A stretch of DNA of 16,134 bases. Origin: Candidatus Omnitrophota bacterium (GTDB lineage: Bacteria > Ratteibacteria > UBA8468 > B48-G9 > JAFGKM01). Location: NCBI GenBank assembly GCA_023818745.1, contig JAMWBY010000023.1, forward strand, positions 1-16,134. Reading direction: 5' to 3'. Shown here piece by piece: positions 1 to 5,948 of this stretch. The translations under genes were made by a program, and so were the position numbers. Within the stretch, counting starts at the first letter, position 1. Every line of letters starts with the position of its first letter. The notes beneath the pieces are model-generated. The model made no database searches, was not told the DNA's origin, and saw only the letters and a list, made by a program, of their open reading frames with translations.

Positions 1-70
1 ACATAATATTTCTTATCCGACGTTTTATTTGTAACATGTTTTCTATCAAGTATTTAACTGTAAAAATAAT

Positions 71-92
71 CTGAAATTTTCATCAATTTCAG
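71..92 (-). terminator. Weak candidate terminator after the DUF4013 gene
   Basis: A perfect 8-bp inverted repeat (CTGAAATT and AATTTCAG, six-base loop) lies 56 bases past the stop codon of the DUF4013 gene. Read on the minus strand it is followed by ATTATTTTT, a broken U-tract. The stem is mostly A-T pairs, so this is a weak intrinsic terminator at best. On the plus strand a run of eight T follows after a gap, so it could also act for a gene entering from the left. Confidence 0.35.
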
Positions 93-147
93 AATTTTAA
101 TTTTAAAAGATTTTTTTTATCGGTTTTTTAAAAAAATGCTTAAAAAC

Positions 148-816
148 TTAAAAAGGTAATTGAACGATTATTGCTTTTCTTGGATAAAATTTTATTAAAA
201 GATTAGAAACAACAAGAAGGTCATAAAAAAATATAAATCCACTTGAAAGAAGACCTACAACCCAGTTAAAACAGAGAGTAACTATCATCATTGAAAACAA
301 TATAAGTCCAACCGATATTATATATATAATTGTGTATTCTCTGGGAATAAGAAATATCTTATCAATAATAATTTTTAAATTAAAACTTTCTTTCAGCGAT
401 TTCTTTTCAACATATACACATAAACCAAACAAAAGGAAATAAAAAGAAACTAAAAATAAAATAGTAGAAAATATTATCAAAATCAGGCCTCTAAATAAAA
501 ATAAAGACGCGATTTTGCCTTCTGAAAGGATAGATATAAAGAGAATCCCTAAAAATAAAAAAATAAGTGGAATTAGAAAATAACCTAAAACTATAACAGA
601 AAAATAGAAACCTTTTAAAAAATAATCCTTAAATTTCTCATCCCATTTAATTTTTTTCTTTTCAAGATTTATACCTGAATCTAATTTTTCAAAAACATAA
701 CCTAAAGAAATAAAGTTTATTATTGGAAAAAACATTAATACCCCACCAACAAAAAAATCAAGAAGATTTTTTTTAAGAAGTGGTTGTTTGAATGATTCAA
801 TTATTTTCTTTCTCAT
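148..816 (-). CDS. DUF4013-family multi-pass membrane protein
   Basis: An integral membrane protein of 222 residues. Several hydrophobic stretches are visible, with a first segment ending in a GY motif (LGYVFEKLDSG). A charged linker with a W-D-x-K-F-x-D-Y pattern then leads into a long run of closely spaced hydrophobic segments. This arrangement (P-rich first helix, GY, linker with W/D, then more helices) is that of DUF4013, a family of unknown function often found in small genomes. I use the ATG at 816. A TTG at 825 would add three residues (MKK), and neither has a strong ribosome binding site. The gene overlaps the end of pdxJ by 20 bases and so is probably translationally coupled to it. 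No catalytic residues are evident and no function should be assumed. Confidence 0.75.
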   Translation of the reverse strand: MRKKIIESFKQPLLKKNLLDFFVGGVLMFFPIINFISLGYVFEKLDSGINLEKKKIKWDEKFKDYFLKGFYFSVIVLGYFLIPLIFLFLGILFISILSEGKIASLFLFRGLILIIFSTILFLVSFYFLLFGLCVYVEKKSLKESFNLKIIIDKIFLIPREYTIIYIISVGLILFSMMIVTLCFNWVVGLLSSGFIFFYDLLVVSNLLIKFYPRKAIIVQLPF

Positions 817-1528
817 TTTTTTCAATAATTTCTTTCATTTCCTTAACTGCCTGATATATTCCAACATAGATAGACCTACATATTATACTATAACCAATAT
901 TTAGTTCTTCAATGCCTTTAATTTTACATATTCTTTTAACATTTTTATAATCAAGTCCATGACCAGCATTAACTCTTAAACCAATTGAAATACCATATTC
1001 AGTCGCTTTTATTATTTTATTCAGTTCCTCATATATTTTTTCTTCGTCTTCCGCATCCGCATATCTACCTGTATGGATTTCTATAAAGTCAGCCCCTACT
1101 CTTTTACTTTCTTCTATTTGAGGAAAATCTGGTTCAATAAATAAACTTACTTTAATTCCATTGTCTTGAAATTTTTTAATATTTTCCTTAATTTTTTCAG
1201 AAAATTTTATTACATCAAGCCCTCCCTCGGTTGTTAATTCTTCTCTTTTTTCTGGAACTAAAGTTACCTGGTCTGGTTTTACATCAAGAGCAATTTTAAT
1301 AATTTCCTCATTTAAAGCCATCTCAAGATTAAATTTTGTTTTTACTACTTTTCTTAATAAATAAACATCTTTATCCTGTATATGCCTTCTATCTTCTCTT
1401 AAATGGCATACAATAGAATCACAACCAGCAAGTTCAGATAATATTGCTGCTTCAATAGGGTCAGGGTATTTACCTCTTCTTGCTTGCCTTAAAGTAGCCA
1501 CATGGTCAACATTAATTCCTAGTTTCAT
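797..1528 (-). CDS. pdxJ: Pyridoxine 5'-phosphate synthase
   Basis: PdxJ condenses 1-deoxy-D-xylulose 5-phosphate with 3-amino-2-oxopropyl phosphate to pyridoxine 5'-phosphate, the last ring-forming step of the DXP-dependent vitamin B6 route in the cytoplasm. The 243-residue length is normal for this (beta/alpha)8 barrel. Diagnostic motifs are present in order: the N-terminal NVDHVATLRQARRG (residues 6-19), HLREDRRHIQD (about 42-52), NLEMAL (catalytic glutamate region, about 67-72), EIHTGRYA and NAGHGL (catalytic histidine). The ATG at 1528 has an upstream AAGGGGA sequence at good spacing. An extended -10 promoter candidate lies 45 bases upstream. No other B6 genes are visible here. The enzyme would supply cofactor to PLP enzymes such as the HisC encoded further right, but the two are not in one operon. 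Confidence 0.97.
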   Translation of the reverse strand: MKLGINVDHVATLRQARRGKYPDPIEAAILSELAGCDSIVCHLREDRRHIQDKDVYLLRKVVKTKFNLEMALNEEIIKIALDVKPDQVTLVPEKREELTTEGGLDVIKFSEKIKENIKKFQDNGIKVSLFIEPDFPQIEESKRVGADFIEIHTGRYADAEDEEKIYEELNKIIKATEYGISIGLRVNAGHGLDYKNVKRICKIKGIEELNIGYSIICRSIYVGIYQAVKEMKEIIEKNEKENN

Positions 1529-1572
1529 TTTTAATCCCCTTGAAAGTTAAATAAAAAATTTACTATTAATTT

Positions 1573-1581
1573 ATTTTAACA
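1573..1581 (-). promoter_or_regulatory. Extended -10 promoter candidate for pdxJ
   Basis: On the minus strand this reads TG-T-TAAAAT, an extended -10 element 45 bases upstream of the pdxJ start. No good -35 box is found at 17 bases (TTTCAA only), which extended -10 promoters tolerate. In such AT-rich DNA chance matches are common. Confidence 0.35.
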
Positions 1582-1606
1582 TTTTTATTTAAAGTTTGAA
1601 AGGTAA

Positions 1607-1860
1607 TTAAAGATTAACAATACACTTAATAACACCATCTCTATATTCTGAAACGAGATTTAATGCAAATTCAAGTTGTTCAAATAGATATATATGAGTA
1701 ATTATTTCTTTAATAGGGATTTTTTACCTTTGAATGATATTTAAGGCAATCTCTATAAAGAAACTACTTCTTCTAACATTTATAAGTTGGAGTTCCTTCC
1801 TTATTTTTAAATAAAATTTGTAATAAAAAACCCTTATCCACTTTTCTTATAAAGATCACT
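1607..1860 (-). pseudogene. C-terminal remnant of a zinc-type medium-chain dehydrogenase
   Basis: The 363-base gap between pdxJ and the glutamate synthase-like gene holds a decayed coding region. Reading the minus strand in the frame that ends at a TAA at 1607-1609 gives the typical C-terminus of zinc-dependent alcohol/sorbitol-type dehydrogenases. There is a KELQLINVRR segment, then SSFFIEIALNIIQ, then after an in-frame TAA (1724-1726) KIPIKEIITHIYLFEQLEFA and LNLVSEYRDGVIKCIVNL. In intact members of the family these correspond to the 'KEL.IIGS.R', 'AI.L...GKI...ITH.FPL....EAF' and 'R...IKVVI' segments. No N-terminal catalytic or cofactor-binding domain, no start and no ribosome binding site are present, so about three quarters of the gene is missing. 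The family match is from memory of the motif pattern. Confidence 0.7.
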
Positions 1861-1891
1861 CTGTGGTTTATGTTTTAAAAATAATGTTTTA

Positions 1892-3493
1892 TTAACTATT
1901 AAGAATTTTTTCTGCCTCTTCCCGTTGTACATCCATCACGTAAGAAATCCCTGAAATTTTACTGGCTTCTTCTGTAAGACATACTAAATCATTACGACTT
2001 AAAGAGTCAAGACGAAAACTTCTTGCACCTGCCATCAGTTGACTTAAACCTGTTTTTAACTTATCAACAAATGTATATAAGGCAATTGCACCAAAAGGAA
2101 TTTCTTCAAACTCTTTTCCATATTTCTCCTTAAGGGTTATAAAAGTTGTAAAAATTTCCTCTGGTTTAGTGCCATATTTGGATACAGTCATAGGAAGAGA
2201 TTCCCATCTTCCGGGTCCTCTACCAGTTAATGCTTTTTGAATGTTATCACCAACAAATGCTGGTATCATGAGTGCCCGTCCCATACAAACAGCCTTAAAG
2301 TAAGGGGAGCCCATTGCAAGAACCTTAAATATGTGATCTTCAGTTGAAAAACCTCCAGCCATTGCAAGATCTGGTATCCACTTATTCTTTTTTGCAAGTT
2401 TTTGTGCAAATTCAAAAGCAAGACACTGAAGATAAAAGGTAGGAATTCCCCATTCTTCCATCATACGCCAGGGACTCATTCCAGTTCCTCCTCCTGAACC
2501 ATCTATTGTAACAAGGTCCACTCTAGCATTTGAAGACCATTTAATAGCCATTGCAAGTTCCCTTGGGCCATAGGCACCTGTTTTTAAACTGATCCTTTTC
2601 ACTCCCACGCTCCTTCTTAAATATTCCACTGTTTTCATAAATTCTTCTTCGTCTATAAATCCAAGTCGTGAATGCCTTTCAAATTCCCTAATACTTCCTT
2701 TTTTGTATGCTTCTTGAACAATTGGATCTGAAGGATTTGGCACAACAATATATCCTCTTTTCTGTAATTCCTTCGCTCTTTCAATATCTTTTATTTTGAT
2801 TTCTCCTCCTATAGATTTTGCACCCTGCCCCCACTTTAGTTCTATTGACTCTACACCGAGTTTTTCAACAACATATTCTGCAACACCAAGTCTGGTATCC
2901 TCAACATTTAGTTGAACAATAATATCTCCATACTCTTCCTGCCATCGTTTGTATATTTTTATTCGTCTTTCCATTTCCGGAGATTTAATAATCTTTCCTT
3001 TATCATTAACTTGAAGTTCCGGATCTACTCCACAAACATTTTCTCCTACAACAACAGAAATACCTGCAATTGCAGCTCCAATGGAAATGCTTTCCCAGTG
3101 TTTTCTCGCAATATCAGTAGAACCAAGGGCTCCGGTGAAAAGTGGCATTTTCATTCTTACAGGATAGAGATGTCCATAAACAGCGGTTGTATCAACTTCT
3201 GGAAAGATTGCTTTGTCGGGATTAGATTCATCTATTGCCTTTGCTCCAAGTGCATATCCTAAAATGTTAAGATGGGAATAATCAACAGGGTATTGTTTAT
3301 CTGCTCCTGCTGTTATTTCGCCAAATGGACCTGGATATATAGCTTCTCTACCTCTGAAGGAAGATAAAAAAATCTCACAGAATCCAGTGCAATCTTCTCG
3401 ACAAACTGTACATATTCCTGAGTTTTGAGCAACATCTTTTGAACGATTTCTTGTTCCTGTTGCCTCGTTAGCATTTGGTCTTCTAAGGTTCAT
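1892..3493 (-). CDS. FMN-binding glutamate synthase-like protein (GltB2-type domain) with an N-terminal four-cysteine motif
   Basis: A 533-residue protein built on the FMN-binding, glutamate-forming barrel of glutamate synthase (GltB central domain). Visible landmarks are GALGSTDIARKH (about 121-132, the 'MS.GSIS' region), ELKWGQGAKSIGGE (218-231, like 'IKIAQGAKPGEGG'), TIDGSGGGTGMSP (329-341, like 'ISGHDGGTGASP') and LAMAGGFSTEDHIFKVLAMG (376-395). Classical GltB places its 3Fe-4S cysteines just after this point; here VCMGRALMIPAF has only one cysteine. Instead the N-terminus carries C-x2-C-x3-C-x3-C (residues 28-39), a possible Fe-S site. No glutaminase (N-terminal amidotransferase) or GXGXG domain is fused or encoded nearby, so whether it makes glutamate is unproven. 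The ATG at 3493 has GGAGG six bases upstream; a GTG at 3520 would add nine residues and has no such site. It lies downstream of a GAF-ANTAR regulator gene and an ANTAR-type hairpin pair, and it is richer in G+C than neighbouring genes. Confidence 0.88.
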   Translation of the reverse strand: MNLRRPNANEATGTRNRSKDVAQNSGICTVCREDCTGFCEIFLSSFRGREAIYPGPFGEITAGADKQYPVDYSHLNILGYALGAKAIDESNPDKAIFPEVDTTAVYGHLYPVRMKMPLFTGALGSTDIARKHWESISIGAAIAGISVVVGENVCGVDPELQVNDKGKIIKSPEMERRIKIYKRWQEEYGDIIVQLNVEDTRLGVAEYVVEKLGVESIELKWGQGAKSIGGEIKIKDIERAKELQKRGYIVVPNPSDPIVQEAYKKGSIREFERHSRLGFIDEEEFMKTVEYLRRSVGVKRISLKTGAYGPRELAMAIKWSSNARVDLVTIDGSGGGTGMSPWRMMEEWGIPTFYLQCLAFEFAQKLAKKNKWIPDLAMAGGFSTEDHIFKVLAMGSPYFKAVCMGRALMIPAFVGDNIQKALTGRGPGRWESLPMTVSKYGTKPEEIFTTFITLKEKYGKEFEEIPFGAIALYTFVDKLKTGLSQLMAGARSFRLDSLSRNDLVCLTEEASKISGISYVMDVQREEAEKILNS

Positions 3494-3516
3494 TTTTTCC
3501 TCCTTTTTGTTTAACT

Positions 3517-3600
3517 TCACTTTACTTTTTTATCATTTTTATTAAATAAAATTTGTTCAAAGTGCTCTAAAAAATCTTTTTTTGGTGCCCGCTCTGGCAT
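3517..3600 (-). CDS. Candidate 27-residue leader peptide or small protein
   Basis: A short open frame begins MPERAPKKDFLEHFEQ and ends in a lysine-rich tail, with its TGA 23 bases before the start of the glutamate synthase-like gene. The composition looks coding: it is charged, amphipathic and has no odd residues. A GAGG sequence lies 12 bases before the ATG, inside the loop and right arm of the second ANTAR-type hairpin, so spacing is long. If translated, it could couple translation of the downstream gene to the state of that hairpin. It may equally be a chance frame or the stump of a lost gene. I do not recognise it. Confidence 0.3.
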   Translation of the reverse strand: MPERAPKKDFLEHFEQILFNKNDKKVK

Positions 3601-3606
3601 TCTTAT

Positions 3607-3650
3607 AAATGACCTCAATGTCATTTTTCAGAGACACTCCAATGTGTCTC
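3607..3650 (-). promoter_or_regulatory. Tandem hexaloop stem-loops matching the ANTAR RNA target
   Basis: On the minus strand two perfect 7-bp stem-loops stand in a row. The first (3631-3650) is GAGACAC/GTGTCTC around loop ATTGGA; the second (3607-3626) is AAATGAC/GTCATTT around loop ATTGAG. Four bases separate them. ANTAR proteins such as EutV and NasR are known to bind two consecutive hairpins with six-base loops carrying A at position 1 and G at position 4, and both loops here fit. The pair covers the last codons and the stop of the GAF-ANTAR gene and precedes the glutamate synthase-like gene by about 113 bases. I see no convincing U-tailed terminator after it. A weaker hairpin that uses the right arm of the second stem (GGTCATT with AATGCC, one bulge) is possible. 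The assignment is inference from structure and context. Confidence 0.7.
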
Positions 3651-4439
3651 CTTTGAATTTTTTATTTCATCAGAAATTATTATTGCCTGGGCAATTTCCT
3701 TCATTGATTTTCTCATATCCATACTTTTTTTCTGAATTATTCTATAAGCTTCATCTTCTGAGAGATTTTTTTCTTTCATTAAAATACCCTTTGCTCTTTC
3801 TACAAGTTTTCTTGTTTCTAATTCTTCTTTAACTTTTAATGTAGTTTCAAAAAGTTTTGCGTTTTCAATACAAACTGCTGATTGATTTGCTATTGTTTGC
3901 AGGACTTTTATTTCTTCATCAGTAAATTTATGTTTTTCTGAGGTATAAACATTTATAACACCTATAACTTTATCTTTTATTAACATGGGAACTGCAAGCA
4001 TTGATACTATCCCAACTTTTTTTGCTATTTCAGGATAGGCATATCTTGGGTCTTTTGTAATATCTAATACCATTTGAGGTGTTTTTTCTTTCACTGCTAG
4101 ACCACTTATACCTTGACCAACTTTTATATTTGGTTTCTTTTTATATTCTTCACTTAAAGATTGAGTAGCTTTAATAACTAACTCCTGTTTCTCTTCATCT
4201 AACATCATTATTGAACATATTTTTTTGTTCATTTTTTCGCCAACTAATTTCACTATACCATCCAAAATTTCATCAATAGATTGACCTGAAATTATAGCTT
4301 TGCTTATCTGAGAGATAACTTCAATTTCAGTTGACTTTCTTTCTAATTCAGATTTTAAAAATTCTATTTCTTGTTCTTTTTCTTTAAGAAGTTTTTTACA
4401 TCTTATCAAATTTTTGTTTTTTTTATAATTTTTTTTCAT
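3621..4439 (-). CDS. GAF-ANTAR transcription antitermination regulator
   Basis: A cytoplasmic RNA-binding regulator of 272 residues. It has a basic N-terminus and a probable coiled coil (about 15-45), then a GAF sensor domain (about 40-195; note VGQGISGLAVKEKTPQMV, SMLAVPMLIKDKVIGVINVY and the closing FTDEEIKVLQTIANQSAVCIENAK). Last is an ANTAR domain (about 200-258; ETRKLVERAKGILMKEKNLS, EDEAYRIIQKKSMDMRKSMKEIA). ANTAR domains bind tandem RNA hairpins and stop terminators from forming, often for nitrogen-metabolism operons. The GAF ligand cannot be read from sequence; it is the only sensory module, as there is no receiver domain with a phosphorylatable aspartate. The ATG has AAGGA nine bases upstream. 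The leader contains a U-tailed hairpin, and an ANTAR-type hairpin pair overlaps the stop codon. The glutamate synthase-like gene follows 127 bases downstream and is the likely target. Confidence 0.92.
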   Translation of the reverse strand: MKKNYKKNKNLIRCKKLLKEKEQEIEFLKSELERKSTEIEVISQISKAIISGQSIDEILDGIVKLVGEKMNKKICSIMMLDEEKQELVIKATQSLSEEYKKKPNIKVGQGISGLAVKEKTPQMVLDITKDPRYAYPEIAKKVGIVSMLAVPMLIKDKVIGVINVYTSEKHKFTDEEIKVLQTIANQSAVCIENAKLFETTLKVKEELETRKLVERAKGILMKEKNLSEDEAYRIIQKKSMDMRKSMKEIAQAIIISDEIKNSKETHWSVSEK

Positions 4440-4461
4440 ATCTTACAGTCCTTAAATATAT

Positions 4462-4514
4462 AAAAAAAGCGTCTGAAAAATGTCTCCATACTCATGGAAA
4501 CAAATTTCGGACGC
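4462..4514 (-). terminator. Intrinsic terminator/attenuator in the leader of the GAF-ANTAR gene
   Basis: On the minus strand a long imperfect hairpin starts with GCGTC and closes with GACGC. The inner arms are GAAA with TTTC, then TGTTTCCAT with ATGGAGACA (one G-U pair), around a GAGT loop; about three positions mispair. It is followed at once by seven T (4468 down to 4462) and then only 22 bases of leader before the ATG of the ANTAR gene. Stem plus U-tract is that of a factor-independent terminator placed to stop transcription before the regulator gene. On the plus strand the tail is only CTTTGTCC, so it works in the minus direction. Confidence 0.8.
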
Positions 4515-4586
4515 CTTTGTCCTATATATTAAATAGTTTTTTTCAAGCGTTGTAAAATTAAATACACTATAAATAATCTTTTATCT
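4509..4586 (-). promoter_or_regulatory. Candidate ANTAR P1/P2 antiterminator hairpins in the regulator's own leader
   Basis: On the minus strand GGAC/GTCC closes the six-base loop AAAGGC (4509-4522). The loop has A at position 1 and G at position 4, and its right arm is part of the left arm of the terminator stem, so the two structures exclude each other. This is the P2 arrangement of known ANTAR leaders. A possible P1 lies at 4571-4586: AGATA/TATTT (five pairs, one of them G-U) around loop AAAGAT, again A1 and G4. P1 is made only of weak pairs and is separated from P2 by about 48 bases, so its support is poor. P2 alone is fairly convincing. Confidence 0.45.
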
Positions 4587-4602
4587 TCCTTATTAAATTT
4601 AT

Positions 4603-4630
4603 TTTTTACACATATTTTTTATTTTGTCAA
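4603..4630 (-). promoter_or_regulatory. Promoter candidate for the GAF-ANTAR gene
   Basis: On the minus strand a perfect -35 box TTGACA (4625-4630) is followed after 16 bases by TAAAAA (4603-4608). Transcription from here would start near 4596 and give a leader of about 155 bases that includes both candidate ANTAR hairpins and the terminator. A competing pair, TTTACA (4551-4556) and TTTAAT (4528-4533) with 17-base spacing, would start near 4521, inside the P2 hairpin, and omit P1. Confidence 0.4.
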
Positions 4631-4822
4631 GATTTTGTATAAGTTGAGTAGATCGTAAACACTTTTCCATTTTCTATAGATTCAATTTTATACATATTTT
4701 TTATTTTTCCAAGTTTTATCATATCTCTCTATTTCTGCAAACTCATTTGGTCTTTTTACTTTTGAAAAATAATGTTCTAAATTAATTACTTTGCATGCAT
4801 CTTGAAAATATTTATTTGACAA
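4627..4822 (-). pseudogene. Frameshifted gene remnant, family not recognised
   Basis: The 372-base gap between hisC and the ANTAR gene contains coding-like frames without a usable start. From 4822 one minus-strand frame reads 44 codons to a TAA at 4688, including DACKVINLEHYFSKVKRPNE and then FAEIERYDKTWKNKKYV. At its end the adjacent frame continues with YKIESIENGKVFTIYSTY up to a TGA at 4627. Together they look like one C-terminal gene fragment broken by a single frameshift. It overlaps the last codons of hisC, so the hisC C-terminus may have been altered when the fragment was joined. The rest of the gap holds the ANTAR leader and promoter. I cannot name the family, and the coding character is a judgement from amino-acid composition. 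Confidence 0.4.
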
Positions 4823-5948
4823 TCCTCAATCTTCCACTAACACCTACGAGGTGTAATTTGGAGAGTTCTTCAATTAAAAGTTTGTTTTCTTGTTCAGTTC
4901 CAATTGTTATTCTCACATATTGATTGCTTAGATTAAAACTTTTCATCCCTCTTATTATAATTCCTTTTCTTTCAAGTTCTTTTATAATACCTGTTGCATC
5001 CTGTTTAAATTTACAAAGTATAAAGTTGGCTTCTGTTGGAGTATATTCAATCCCTAATTTTTCAAAATTTTCATATAAAAACCTTTTACCTTCTTTATTT
5101 ACTTCAATTGAATGTTTAACAAAATCTTGATCTTTTAAAGCAGTTATAGCGGCAATCTGTGCAAGTTCTGTTGTATTAAAAGGTGGTCTTATTCTTTCCA
5201 TATAATTTAAAATTTCGCTTCTTCCAATTCCATAACCAATTCTCAAAGAAGCAAGCCCATAAATTTTTGAAAAACTTCTTGTAATTACAATATTTTTATC
5301 TTTATAATAAGGAAAACATGTTCCAAAATCAGAGGTTTCAACATATTCAAAATATGCCTCATCAGAAATTACTATTATATTATCCGGAATTTTCTCAAGA
5401 AATTTTTTAAGTTGTTCTTTATATACGATTGTTCCTGTGGGATTATTTGGATTACATAAAATTATAACTTTTGTCTTTGGAGTAATTTTTTCAAGAAATT
5501 TATCAAGATTATAAGAAAAATCATTTTCAAGTGGGATTTCAATAGGAATTCCTCCGACCTTCAAAACCAGAATTCTGTAAATAATGAAAGATGGAAAAGG
5601 ATAAATCACTTCTTCTCCTGGTTTTACAAAAGATTCAATTGTTAGAGAAATGACTTCGCTTGAACCACTTCCAATAATTATTTCATCTTCTTTAACTTTT
5701 AAAAATTCAGATAATGCCTTTTTTAAATAATATCCAGAACCATCAGGATATCTATTAATATTATCAATATTTTCCTTCAATACTTCTTTTACTCTTGGAG
5801 AACAACCACAAGGATTTTCATTTGAAGCAAGTTTTATAATTTTCTCAAGATTATACACTCTTTTTAATTCATCTATAGGTTTTCCAGGAACATAAGGAGC
5901 AATTCTTTTTATTTCTTCTCTTACAAGTTTTTCAATTTCATTTTCCAT
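4812..5948 (-). CDS. hisC: Histidinol-phosphate aminotransferase
   Basis: A class I/II PLP-dependent aminotransferase of 378 residues that converts imidazole-acetol phosphate and glutamate to histidinol phosphate and 2-oxoglutarate; some homologues also act on aromatic substrates. The N-terminal IAPYVPGKPIDELKRVY and LASNENPCGCSP are HisC hallmarks. Other landmarks are NRYPDG (65-70), CNPNNPTGT (165-173), DEAYFEY (196-202), the Schiff-base lysine K228 in SFSKIYGLASLRIGYG, and the phosphate-binding arginine R236. The ATG overlaps the end of trpS by 11 bases, indicating translational coupling as the last gene of a six-gene operon. The last twelve or so residues (HLVGVSGRLRIVK) extend past the usual end of the fold and overlap an unrelated gene remnant, so the native C-terminus may have been replaced. 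No other histidine genes are in the window. Confidence 0.93.
   Translation of the reverse strand: MENEIEKLVREEIKRIAPYVPGKPIDELKRVYNLEKIIKLASNENPCGCSPRVKEVLKENIDNINRYPDGSGYYLKKALSEFLKVKEDEIIIGSGSSEVISLTIESFVKPGEEVIYPFPSFIIYRILVLKVGGIPIEIPLENDFSYNLDKFLEKITPKTKVIILCNPNNPTGTIVYKEQLKKFLEKIPDNIIVISDEAYFEYVETSDFGTCFPYYKDKNIVITRSFSKIYGLASLRIGYGIGRSEILNYMERIRPPFNTTELAQIAAITALKDQDFVKHSIEVNKEGKRFLYENFEKLGIEYTPTEANFILCKFKQDATGIIKELERKGIIIRGMKSFNLSNQYVRITIGTEQENKLLIEELSKLHLVGVSGRLRIVK

Noticed and set aside
1..147. Search for a gene or RNA at the left edge
   Set aside because: No coding-like frame, tRNA fold or conserved RNA was seen; only the weak inverted repeat at 71-92.
1871..1891. AATAA/TTATT hairpin after the glutamate synthase-like gene as a terminator
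   Set aside because: Five A-T pairs with a four-base loop are too weak to call, although a short T-run follows.
2912..3262. A 116-codon open frame on the plus strand opposite the glutamate synthase-like gene
   Set aside because: It is antisense to a strongly supported gene, its product is rich in F, S, N and I with no domain pattern, and it has no ribosome binding site.
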